This document shows positions 29,990-37,930 of a stretch of 64,000 nt of DNA, in pieces. A program made the position numbers and the translations under genes. The notes under the pieces are model-generated. The model ran no database searches, was not told where the DNA came from, and was given only the letters and a program-made list of their open reading frames with translations. How positions within the stretch are numbered: the first letter of the stretch is position 1; each line of letters starts with the position of its first letter. The DNA is from Rhodoferax sp. (GTDB lineage: Bacteria; Pseudomonadota; Gammaproteobacteria; Burkholderiales; Burkholderiaceae_C), in contig SSFF01000004.1 of NCBI GenBank assembly GCA_008015235.1, positions 124,001 through 188,000 on the forward strand, given 5' to 3'.

Positions 29990-30933
29990 TGTAATGTGTG
30001 GAAGGCGCGCACGCCTACCACCACGCCGACCATCAGCAAGCCAATGCCCGCCAGCGCTGTGCCGTCGGGCCATTGCCCGCGGTGCAAGTAGCCATAGGCC
30101 AGCGCTGCCAGGGTTTCGAACACGATCAGCTGACCTGTCAGGGCGGTGGGCAGCAGGGTGCTGGCGCGGCTCCAGGCCCAGGTACCGGCCCAGGATGCCA
30201 GCAGGCCCATGGCCAGCATGAGACCGGCAAACGCAGCCGGACGCGGCCCCAGGCCCACGATCCAGCCACCGTTACCGGTGGCGCCTTGCCACAGGCCCAG
30301 CAGCACCCAGCCCAGTGCCGCCAGCGGCAGCGTGGCCACGCCCTGGGCCGTGGTCCAGGTGCTGGGCGAATGCTGGGGGTGTTGCTGCAACCAAGCCGCG
30401 TTGTGGATCGGGTACCAGGTCCAGGCGGCCACCGCCACCAGTCCCAGGGCCGCGCCCAGCAGATAGGCCGACCCGGCGCCGGCACGCAGCAGTTGCCATT
30501 CGGCGGCATTGACGCAGGCAATGCCCATTGCCATCAGCAGCAGCGACGGCATGAGCCGCTTCCAGGGCAGGCTGCGCTGGTGCCAGTTGGCACTCACGGC
30601 AATTACCACCGGCAGGGTGCCAATGAGCACACTGACCAGTGGCACGCCACCGGCTTGGATGGCGCTGGAAAGAAACAGGTAGTAAACGACATTGCCCACC
30701 AGGGACAGCTTCAGTGCGTGCCACCAGTCCTGGCGCTTGAGCGCGCGCAAGCGGTCGCGGTCGGCCCAGGCCAGCAGCAAGGCCACGATGCCAAAGGCGA
30801 GGTAGCGCCCGAAGGCCAGCGCGGCCGGGCTGTACTCGGGCAGCAGCACCGGGGCCACGAACACCATGCCCCAGATCAGCCCTGCCATGAGGGCATAGCC
30901 CACGCCCCGTACCAGATTGCCCGAACTGCTCAC
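29980..30933 (-). CDS. EamA/DMT-family inner-membrane exporter
   Basis: 317-aa drug/metabolite transporter with ten transmembrane segments in two EamA repeats. First repeat: GYALMAGLIWGMVFVAPVLLP; second begins near LLGAALGLVAVAAWTWY. The charged end (GVRAFHTLHAK) is short. Substrate not predictable; relatives export amino acids or small metabolites. Its stop codon lies inside repeat copy D. Start at 30933 (MSSSGNLVRGVGYAL). Neighbouring genes are on the same strand but belong to other functions. Confidence 0.9.
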   Translation of the reverse strand: MSSSGNLVRGVGYALMAGLIWGMVFVAPVLLPEYSPAALAFGRYLAFGIVALLLAWADRDRLRALKRQDWWHALKLSLVGNVVYYLFLSSAIQAGGVPLVSVLIGTLPVVIAVSANWHQRSLPWKRLMPSLLLMAMGIACVNAAEWQLLRAGAGSAYLLGAALGLVAVAAWTWYPIHNAAWLQQHPQHSPSTWTTAQGVATLPLAALGWVLLGLWQGATGNGGWIVGLGPRPAAFAGLMLAMGLLASWAGTWAWSRASTLLPTALTGQLIVFETLAALAYGYLHRGQWPDGTALAGIGLLMVGVVVGVRAFHTLHAK

Positions 30934-31012
30934 CCCTGCACCCCTTTGCTTTCAAAAGCTGCAGTGTCACCGCGCCGGGGCGGCGTCGTCTTGTACCGGA
31001 TTGCTGTTCTTG

Positions 31013-31876
31013 CTAGAACCCGAGTTGGCGCTGGTACTGTCCGGGGGTGATGCCGAACTGGCGCAGCAGCAGCCGGGTCAGGTGCGGCTGGTCCACCAGA
31101 CCCACGGTCGAGGCCACCTCGGCCACGGGCAGGCCCTGTGCCAGCAGTGCCTTGGCCCGTGCGCCGCGGCGCGCCTGCACGAACACCTGCGGCGTGTGGC
31201 GCGTGCTGGCCTTGAAACGGCGCAGGAAATGAAAGGGCGACAGGTGGGCTTCGCGCGCCAGGTCTTCCAGGCGCAGGGTCTGGTCCAGGTTGGCCTCGAT
31301 GTAGTCGCGCACGCGCGCCAGCACCGGCAGGGAAAGGCCCGTGGTTTGCTCCTGTGTGTGATTGCGGGCGTGGCGGGCCACCACGGCTTCGAGCAGCGCG
31401 GACAGCAGGCTGTCAAAGGCCAGGGGGGTGTCGGCGGCCTGCCACAACGCGTCGAGCAGGGCGGTGACGCGCGCGCCCTGGGCCGGGTCGTCGACCGTGG
31501 GTTGGACAAAGCGCGACAGCGGCATGCCGCTGATCTCCTCCAGCACGCTACCCTGCACATAGACCATGCGATAGCGCCATCCCTGCGCGCTGTCGGCACG
31601 CCCGGTGTGCAGTTCGTCCTCGTCCATCAGCAGCACCGAGCCCGGGCCGGCCCGGTGTTCGCTGCCCTGGTAGCGGAAACGTTCCACGCCCCATTCCACT
31701 GCACCGATGCCAAAGGCATCGTGGGCATGGGGGGCAAAGGCGTGGTCCACGATCTGTGCGCGGTACAGCTCGACACCACTGCGGTGCGCCACGCGCCGGT
31801 ACAGGGCGCGGTCGCGTGGCGACTCGAAGGCTTCCGGGACGCCGTTGGGGACGAAGGCTGCGGCTTCAGTCGGCAT
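31013..31876 (-). CDS. AraC-family transcriptional regulator
   Basis: 287-aa regulator. The N-terminal cupin ligand domain (about residues 30-170) has the AraC-binding pattern HAHDAFGIGAVEWG and RAGPGSVLLMDEDELHTG. The C-terminal HTH pair (about 190-285) begins VRDYIEANLDQTLRLEDLAREAHL and continues LSPFHFLRRFKASTRHTPQ, ending VGLVDQPHLTRLLLRQFG. The start at 31876 overlaps the Nudix stop by 11 bases, so they are coupled. A regulator of a nearby transport or lipid function is plausible but no target site is seen. Confidence 0.9.
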   Translation of the reverse strand: MPTEAAAFVPNGVPEAFESPRDRALYRRVAHRSGVELYRAQIVDHAFAPHAHDAFGIGAVEWGVERFRYQGSEHRAGPGSVLLMDEDELHTGRADSAQGWRYRMVYVQGSVLEEISGMPLSRFVQPTVDDPAQGARVTALLDALWQAADTPLAFDSLLSALLEAVVARHARNHTQEQTTGLSLPVLARVRDYIEANLDQTLRLEDLAREAHLSPFHFLRRFKASTRHTPQVFVQARRGARAKALLAQGLPVAEVASTVGLVDQPHLTRLLLRQFGITPGQYQRQLGF

Positions 31877-32726
31877 AGAGAGCGGCCATGCCGCCTTCGG
31901 CTTCAAAACGCTTGTTGCGCACGTACAGCCGCGTTGGCCCGGGCAGGGCGCGTTGTGGCACCGTGTGCAGCGGGTCGCCGGGGTAGCACAGGACGACCTG
32001 GCCGCTGTCGTCGCGGTAGTTTTCCGGGCAGATGCACGGTGGCGCCTGGGTCCGGGCGGCCTGCAGGGCTTGGACGCAATTGGTGTAACGGGCCAGGTGC
32101 GCCAGGCTCATGATCTGGGGCGGCGCCATTTCGATCTCGCCACGGTCCCAGCGCTGCAAGGCGTCGCGCGGTGTGAGCCAGACGCTAGCGGTGGTCTCGA
32201 AGTCGTCGTGGCGGGCATCCTGGTCGATCGGTGCCAGGGTCAGGAAGAAGCGGGTGTCGAAGCGCTTCTTGCTCATGGCCGCCATGCGCGGTGTGATCCA
32301 GCGCGACCAGGGCTGCATGGCACGTGCCTGCAACTGGCCTGCGGCGGTCTGCAGCCAGGCGTTCCAGTCGCTGGCCGCATTCGATGCGGGGCGTGTGCTG
32401 CCATGGCTCAGCAACACCCCGGCTTCTTCAAACAATTCGCGCAACGCGGCCACGTACAGGCCGGCCGCCACCGTGGGGGGCAGTTGCGGTTCGCCCAGGG
32501 CACGGGCCAGTCCAGCGGCTTCGCAGTCCAGGGCGGCCAGCGCGGTGGCGCTGCAATCCGCGTCGTCGAGCTTGCCGCCAGGGAATACGTAGGCTTCTCC
32601 AAAGGTGTCGGACAGGCCGCTGCGCTTCATCAGAAACACCTCCAGCCCGGCTGCAGTGTCACGCAGCATGACGACGGTGGCCGAATCGCGGGGAATGATT
32701 TCCTGGGGGCTGGTTTCCTGGAGCAC
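31866..32726 (-). CDS. Nudix hydrolase, NUDT7/NUDT19-like
   Basis: 286-aa Nudix protein. The Nudix box is split: the glycine part FPGGKLDDAD is followed, after about 30 inserted residues, by the acidic part AALRELFEEAGVLL. This architecture and length match the CoA/acyl-CoA diphosphatase type (NUDT19). A later conserved part reads WSRWITPRMAAMSKKRFDTRFF. It would hydrolyse CoA derivatives, inferred. It is divergent from the SDR gene over a 66-bp gap with a TetR-type palindrome and is translationally coupled to the AraC gene downstream. Confidence 0.88.
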   Translation of the reverse strand: MLQETSPQEIIPRDSATVVMLRDTAAGLEVFLMKRSGLSDTFGEAYVFPGGKLDDADCSATALAALDCEAAGLARALGEPQLPPTVAAGLYVAALRELFEEAGVLLSHGSTRPASNAASDWNAWLQTAAGQLQARAMQPWSRWITPRMAAMSKKRFDTRFFLTLAPIDQDARHDDFETTASVWLTPRDALQRWDRGEIEMAPPQIMSLAHLARYTNCVQALQAARTQAPPCICPENYRDDSGQVVLCYPGDPLHTVPQRALPGPTRLYVRNKRFEAEGGMAALYAD

Positions 32727-32745
32727 GGGCTGGTTCCGGTAAAGT

Positions 32746-32759
32746 TGAACGTTCGTTCA
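32746..32759. promoter_or_regulatory. TetR-type operator between Nudix and SDR genes
   Basis: TGAACGTTCGTTCA is an inverted repeat with arms TGAACG/CGTTCA around TT. It resembles operators bound by acyl-CoA-responsive TetR repressors of fatty-acid catabolism (FadR/PsrA-like GAAACG-N2-CGTTTC type). It lies 20 bp from the Nudix start and 33 bp from the SDR start, so one site can control both. No tetR gene is adjacent. Confidence 0.65.
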
Positions 32760-32792
32760 GACTAACAGACTTTGCTTTCAGGAGACTTTGCA

Positions 32793-33707
32793 ATGAACCT
32801 CGATTTCAGCGGCCGTGTGGCCATCGTGACCGGTGCCGGCGGTGGTCTGGGTAAGCAGCATGCGCTGGCGCTGGCACGCCGCGGTGCCAAGGTGCTGGTC
32901 AACGATTTGGGCGGCGCTGTCGATGGCAGCGGTGCTTCGGTCAGTGCCGCGCAGGCGGTGGTCGACGAGATCCGTGCGGCCGGTGGCGAGGCCCTGGCCA
33001 ATGGTGCTTCGGTGACCGACTTTGACGCGGTGCAGGCCATGGTGCAGCAGGCCATGGACGCCTGGGGTCGGGTCGACATTCTGGTGAACAACGCCGGCAT
33101 CCTGCGCGACAAGACCTTTGCCAAGATGGACATGGCCGACTTCCGCACCGTGATTGAGGTGCATCTGATGGGCGCAGCGAATTGCACCAAGGCGGTATGG
33201 TCCGTGATGCAGGCGCGGCAGTACGGCCGTGTGCTGATGACGACATCGAGCAGCGGTCTGTACGGCAACTTCGGCCAGAGCAACTACAGCGCCGCCAAGC
33301 TGGCGCAGGTGGGGTTGATGCAGACTCTGGCACTGGAAGGCGCCAAGTTCAACATCCGTGTCAACGCCCTGGCGCCGACCGCGGCCACGCGCATGACTGC
33401 GAATCTGATGCCTGAAGCGGTGCTGGCGGCCCTCAAGCCCGAAGCCGTGGTGCCGGCCATGCTGGTGCTGGTGGGCGAAGACGCGCCCACACGCACCATC
33501 CTGTGTGCCGGGGCCGGCAGCGTGGAAGCCGCCCACATCACGCTCACCCAGGGTGCGTGGATTGGTATTGAAGGCGATGCCCCCGAGCGCCTGGCAGCCC
33601 AGCTGGCCCAGGTGCTGGACCGCACCGATGACATGGTGCCGGGCGGTGGCATGGAGCAAAGCCAGTTTGAGATCGAACGCGCTAAGCACATGCTGGGGCA
33701 AGACTAA
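32793..33707 (+). CDS. SDR dehydrogenase, 17beta-HSD4/3-hydroxyacyl-CoA-like
   Basis: 304-aa short-chain dehydrogenase. The cofactor motif is VAIVTGAGGGLGKQHALALARRG (TGxxxGxG), followed by VNDLGG, which favours NAD+. Catalytic residues are S in TTSSSGLYGNFGQ and Y..K in SNYSAAKLAQVG. The N-terminal LDFSGRVAIVTGAGGGLG and NDLGGAVDGSG closely resemble the dehydrogenase of peroxisomal multifunctional enzyme type 2. A 3-hydroxyacyl-CoA or steroid role fits the adjoining acyl-CoA Nudix gene and the palindrome. The ATG at 32793 has AGGAGA upstream. Substrate not certain. Confidence 0.9.
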   Translation: MNLDFSGRVAIVTGAGGGLGKQHALALARRGAKVLVNDLGGAVDGSGASVSAAQAVVDEIRAAGGEALANGASVTDFDAVQAMVQQAMDAWGRVDILVNNAGILRDKTFAKMDMADFRTVIEVHLMGAANCTKAVWSVMQARQYGRVLMTTSSSGLYGNFGQSNYSAAKLAQVGLMQTLALEGAKFNIRVNALAPTAATRMTANLMPEAVLAALKPEAVVPAMLVLVGEDAPTRTILCAGAGSVEAAHITLTQGAWIGIEGDAPERLAAQLAQVLDRTDDMVPGGGMEQSQFEIERAKHMLGQD

Positions 33708-33732
33708 ATTCTCGGCTCGGGTATGGAAGATA

Positions 33733-33773
33733 TTGACTTGCGTCAATCTGGCGCAAGCCATTCGTTCTAGACT
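33733..33773 (+). promoter_or_regulatory. FNR/Anr-type class II promoter of the Cache-GGDEF-EAL gene
   Basis: TTGACTTGCGTCAA (33733-33746) fits the FNR/Anr pattern TTGAY-N4-RTCAA. A -10 hexamer TAGACT follows at 33768-33773, placing the box centre about 41 bp before the start site near 33780. The same 14-mer occurs upstream of the universal stress protein gene. Confidence 0.7.
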
Positions 33774-33862
33774 TCAAACACTGCCTGCCAAGCTGGTAGC
33801 AGGGTGAAACAAGGAATTCGGCGGCACTGAACCGCCGATACAAACGTCGTAGGAGTTCCGTT

Positions 33863-36800
33863 TTGCGCATTGTTGCAAACGAACAGAGCATTCCAAAGGT
33901 CAATCTCTTTGGCATGCTCGGCATCGCCCTGGTGCTGACCCTGTCCCTGGGCTTGTTCTTTACCTGGGACGGTGCCCAGGAACACGCGCGTTCGCTGCAA
34001 CGCATCCAGGACTCTGTCTCTGCCCAGACCAAGGGGCGGCTGCAGGCCGAGCTGGATTCGGCGGCCAGCTACCTGGAGTTCACGCGCCAGCGCACCGAAG
34101 ACCGTCTGCGCAGCAGCATCCGGGAACAGGTCGATATGGCCATGCAGATCGCGCAGGGAATCTACCAGCGCGAGTCGGCAAGGCTTCCTGCTGCACAGGT
34201 CAAGCGCCAGATCGTCGAGGCACTGCGCCCGGCCCGTTTCTACGACGGACGTGGGTACTACTTCATCGACTCGATGCAGGGCCAGTTTGTGCTGCTGCCC
34301 ACGGCGCCGCAGTTGGAAGGCAAGACCAACCTAGACAACCGCGATGACCGCGGACACTACATCATGCGCGGACTCATCGACGCCGCGCGTTTTCCCGATG
34401 GGGAGGGGTTTTCACGCTACCGCTGGTATGCGCCGGACACCCCCAAGGAAATGGCCGACAAGCTGGCGTATGTGCGCTATTTCGCCCCCTACGATTGGCT
34501 TATCGGTACCGGGGACTACACCTACAAGTGGGAGCAGTTGCAAAAGCAGGAGGTCGTCTCGCGGCTGCGCGGTATGCGCTTTGGCAAGACCGGCTACGTC
34601 GGTTTGATCGACGCTGACGGTCGCTCGCTGCTGTCCAACTCGGATCCGGCACTGGAAGGCAAGCACTTCAGCGCCATGCCGCCTGCGGCGGCGGGGGCGA
34701 TTGAGATGTTGTACCGCACCGCGTTGCAAGGGGGCGGGGTGGTGCATTACACCTGGCCCGACGCGCGCAGCGGTACGGCCGTCAAGAAGACAGCGGTGGT
34801 ACGGCGTGTCGAACCCTGGGGCTGGACCCTGGTGGCTGCAATGGAGGACGATGAGTTCCAGGCCGCGTTGGACCACGAGCTGGACCTGAACGCAGCCCAT
34901 TCCGTACAACGCTGGCAGCAATTGGCAGTGGCTCTGGTGGCGGCCATGGCGCTGGGGCTTCTGGGATCGTTCGCGTTTGCACGCTGGTCACGCGTCCTTT
35001 TTCGTCGCTACCGGGATGACATTGAACAGGGGCACCGCGCACTGGCGCAGAGTGAGGCTTTGTTCCGTGCGGTGTTTGATAACGCTGCGATCGGCATTGC
35101 CTTGGTGTCGGTCGATGGCCAGTACCAGCAGGTCAACCAGGAGTTTTGTGACATCACCGGTTATTCGGCGAGCGAGTTGCTGGCACCGGGCTTTACGTTT
35201 CAGCGTATCACCCATGCGGACGATCTGCAGGACAACCTGCAGGGCGTGCAGCGACTGGTCGCGGGGGAGGCCGGGCACTATGCGATCGAGAAGCGCTATG
35301 TCCACAAGGATGGCTCACTGGTCTGGGCCCGCTTGGCCACGGTGGCGGTCCGCAATCCCGATGGTTCGCTGCGCTTTATGGTGGCGGTGGTGCACGACAT
35401 CACGGCACGCAAGGCCTCGGAGGCCAGCCTGCAGCTGGCGGCCAGCGTGTTTCGCCATGCCCGCGAAGCCATCATGGTGACCGATCCGCAGGGGACCATC
35501 ATCGAAGTCAACGATGCATTCACCGACATTACCGGATTTTCGCGTGCAGACGCCCTGGGCCAGACTCCCCGGATACTGAACGCCCACCAGCCCAATGCTG
35601 ACGAAATTCATGCGGACATGTGGCGGCGACTGCAGGATGGCGGCTACTGGTTCGGAGAGATCTGGAACCGGCGCAAGAATGGCGAGCTGTTTGCCGAGCT
35701 GCAGACCATCACGGCCGTCTACGATAAGGCCGGTCGGGTGCAGCACTATGTTTCACTGTTTTCCGACATCACCCAGATGCTGGAGCAGCGCAAGGTGCTC
35801 GAACGCATTGCACATTACGATGCCCTGACTGGACTGCCCAACCGGGTCCTGCTGGCCGATCGGTTGCACCAAAACATCTCCCACTGCAAACGCTTTGACT
35901 CCCAGTTGGCGGTGGCCTTCCTGGACCTGGACGGTTTCAAGGCTGTCAATGACCGTTTGGGCCATGAGGCCGGTGACACCTTGCTGGTGACCTTGGCACG
36001 TCGCATGCAGTCGGTACTGCGCGAGGGTGACACGCTGGCGCGCATTGGCGGGGACGAATTTGTGGTCATCCTGGATGCACTGCATGGTGCCGGGGACTGT
36101 GAGCCTGTGCTCGAGCGTTTGCTGGAAGCAGCGGCACAACCGGTCAGCCTGGACAATGCCACCGCACAGGTATCCGCGAGCATTGGTGTGGCTCTTTTTC
36201 CGCAGGATGGATACGAGCCCGATTTGCTGATGCGCCATGCCGACCAGGCCATGTACCAGGCCAAGCAGGCGGGCAAGAGTCGCTATTGCTTCTTCGACAC
36301 CACGCGAGAAAGTGCAGCCGTATCCCTGCGCGACCAGGTGAATGCCATCCGCGAGGCCTTGCAGAGCGATCAGATGCGCCTGTTCTACCAGCCCAAGGTG
36401 AATATGCGAACGGGAGCTGTAATCGGTGTGGAGGCCCTGATCCGGTGGCAGCACCCACAGCGCGGTTTGTTGCTACCAGGCAGCTTTCTTCCAGCAGTGG
36501 AGAACCATGTGGTGTCCATCGACATCGGAGAATGGGTGATCCGTACGGCATTGGCCCAGATGGCGCAGTGGAGGGCGCAGGGTCTGGACGTGCACGTGAG
36601 CGTCAACGTAGGTGCCCAACAAGTGCAGCAAGAGCACTTCACGCAACGGCTTGCGGCCTTGCTGGCCGAGTACCCGGAGGTTCCCGCCCAGCATCTCGAT
36701 TTGGAACTGCTGGAAACCAGTGCTTTCAAAAGCATGGAACAGGTGGCGCAAACGCTGGAGCAATGCGCAGCGCTTGGGGTGGGATTTGCGCTGGACGATT

Positions 36801-37114
36801 TCGGAACCGGCTATTCGTCCCTGACCTACCTGAGGGACCTCCCTGCACAAACGCTCAAGATAGATCAATGTTTTGTGCACGACATGCTCGACAACACAAG
36901 TGACCTCGCTATTGTGGAAGGCATAGTGGGCCTGGCACGGGTGTTTGGCCGTACCGTGGTGGCCGAAGGCGTGGAGTCGCGCGCTATTGGCGATAGGTTA
37001 CTGTCCATCGGTTGCGAGGCGGCGCAGGGCTTCGGCATTGCACCACCGATGCCAGCGACCGACTACGTTGAATGGCGCGCGCGTTGGCAGACGCAGGCGC
37101 AGTGGCTGGCCTGA
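33863..37114 (+). CDS. Cache-PAS-PAS-GGDEF-EAL cyclic-di-GMP signalling protein
   Basis: 1083-aa hybrid protein. Order: membrane span (about 14-34); periplasmic double Cache sensor (about 40-340; GYYFIDSMQGQFVLL, APYDWLIGTGDY, KTGYVGLIDADGRSLLSNSD, EPWGWTLVAAMEDDEF); second span (353-374); two PAS domains (about 395-515 and 520-640); GGDEF (about 650-808) with FLDLDGFKAVNDRLGHEAGD and intact GGDEF at 729-733; EAL (about 822-1075) with E857-A-L, DDFGTGYSSL, LKIDQCFV and EGVES. Both catalytic sites look intact. TTG start at 33863 with AGGAG seven bases upstream. Box at 33733 suggests FNR-type control. Confidence 0.93.
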   Translation: MRIVANEQSIPKVNLFGMLGIALVLTLSLGLFFTWDGAQEHARSLQRIQDSVSAQTKGRLQAELDSAASYLEFTRQRTEDRLRSSIREQVDMAMQIAQGIYQRESARLPAAQVKRQIVEALRPARFYDGRGYYFIDSMQGQFVLLPTAPQLEGKTNLDNRDDRGHYIMRGLIDAARFPDGEGFSRYRWYAPDTPKEMADKLAYVRYFAPYDWLIGTGDYTYKWEQLQKQEVVSRLRGMRFGKTGYVGLIDADGRSLLSNSDPALEGKHFSAMPPAAAGAIEMLYRTALQGGGVVHYTWPDARSGTAVKKTAVVRRVEPWGWTLVAAMEDDEFQAALDHELDLNAAHSVQRWQQLAVALVAAMALGLLGSFAFARWSRVLFRRYRDDIEQGHRALAQSEALFRAVFDNAAIGIALVSVDGQYQQVNQEFCDITGYSASELLAPGFTFQRITHADDLQDNLQGVQRLVAGEAGHYAIEKRYVHKDGSLVWARLATVAVRNPDGSLRFMVAVVHDITARKASEASLQLAASVFRHAREAIMVTDPQGTIIEVNDAFTDITGFSRADALGQTPRILNAHQPNADEIHADMWRRLQDGGYWFGEIWNRRKNGELFAELQTITAVYDKAGRVQHYVSLFSDITQMLEQRKVLERIAHYDALTGLPNRVLLADRLHQNISHCKRFDSQLAVAFLDLDGFKAVNDRLGHEAGDTLLVTLARRMQSVLREGDTLARIGGDEFVVILDALHGAGDCEPVLERLLEAAAQPVSLDNATAQVSASIGVALFPQDGYEPDLLMRHADQAMYQAKQAGKSRYCFFDTTRESAAVSLRDQVNAIREALQSDQMRLFYQPKVNMRTGAVIGVEALIRWQHPQRGLLLPGSFLPAVENHVVSIDIGEWVIRTALAQMAQWRAQGLDVHVSVNVGAQQVQQEHFTQRLAALLAEYPEVPAQHLDLELLETSAFKSMEQVAQTLEQCAALGVGFALDDFGTGYSSLTYLRDLPAQTLKIDQCFVHDMLDNTSDLAIVEGIVGLARVFGRTVVAEGVESRAIGDRLLSIGCEAAQGFGIAPPMPATDYVEWRARWQTQAQWLA

Positions 37115-37120
37115 GCGGTA

Positions 37121-37828
37121 TTACTCTGCCTGCTGCGCGGGAGGCTGCGCGCTTTGCCCAGCTTCGATCAACAGGTGTCTGGAGATGTGCTGGCTGAGTT
37201 GCTGGACGGTGGCTTCCACAAATTCCGGGTGCAGTTCATGCCCTACCAGCGGGATCACCTTGGCCGTGAGGTCCATCCCCATGTCGCGTAGGTGGTAGGC
37301 GGCTTCCAGGGTGTATTGGTAGGGTACCGTGGCGTCGTTCTTTCCGTGCAGAAAATGGATGGTGCCGCGGTAGCGGTCGTCTTCAGGTAGGTCAGCAAAG
37401 CGTCCGGCAATGGCCATCACGCGGCTGGCTGGGGCTGGCTTCACCTGTGTGGATTCCAGTACCAGTGTCGCGCCCTGGCCAAACCCGACCAAGGCTGTAG
37501 CCTCGGGTCCGACACCACTGGCTTTCTGCCAATATGCAATGGTTTGCAAAAAAGGCGCCATGGCCTCGCGTACAAGCGCCTGCCACGCGTCTTCGTCGGG
37601 TACGGAGTCTGTTTCGGGCCACCATTGGCGACGGCTTTCGTCGGCTGCAGCGTAGGGCGCTTCGATGCAGGCAACCATGGCCTGCGGGAAGGTGGCCGCC
37701 AGTGCCTGGGCGCAGGGCAGCATGGCGCGGGCAGTGGTGAATTCGCCGTGGAACATCAGCACCAGTTGGGCGGCCTGGGGCGGGTGCTGCACCACCAGTG
37801 CAGAAAGCGCCATTGATTTTTCTGTCAT
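37121..37828 (-). CDS. YpfH-like alpha/beta-hydrolase with replaced nucleophile
   Basis: 235-aa carboxylesterase-family protein most like E. coli YpfH (YWQKASGVGPEATALVGF, SRVMAIAGRFADLPE). Where YpfH-type enzymes have GFSQG, this reads GFGQG: residue 117 is Gly, encoded by GGC, one base away from AGC (Ser). The Asp (HGKNDATVPY, D165) and His (VGHELHPE) of the triad remain. It may have lost activity or be a binding protein. Start at 37828 (MTEKSMALSALVVQHPP); the earlier in-frame start adds 15 residues. Convergent with the GGDEF-EAL gene (6-bp gap). Confidence 0.85.
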   Translation of the reverse strand: MTEKSMALSALVVQHPPQAAQLVLMFHGEFTTARAMLPCAQALAATFPQAMVACIEAPYAAADESRRQWWPETDSVPDEDAWQALVREAMAPFLQTIAYWQKASGVGPEATALVGFGQGATLVLESTQVKPAPASRVMAIAGRFADLPEDDRYRGTIHFLHGKNDATVPYQYTLEAAYHLRDMGMDLTAKVIPLVGHELHPEFVEATVQQLSQHISRHLLIEAGQSAQPPAQQAE

Positions 37829-37930
37829 GGCCACAATGTATAGCGCCTTGTGCCATTCCGGGGTGGCCGGCAAGGCTACGGGGCCTGTGCTAAGTTCGCA
37901 CCCCTGTTACGAGTCTGAAAGGGTCTCATC

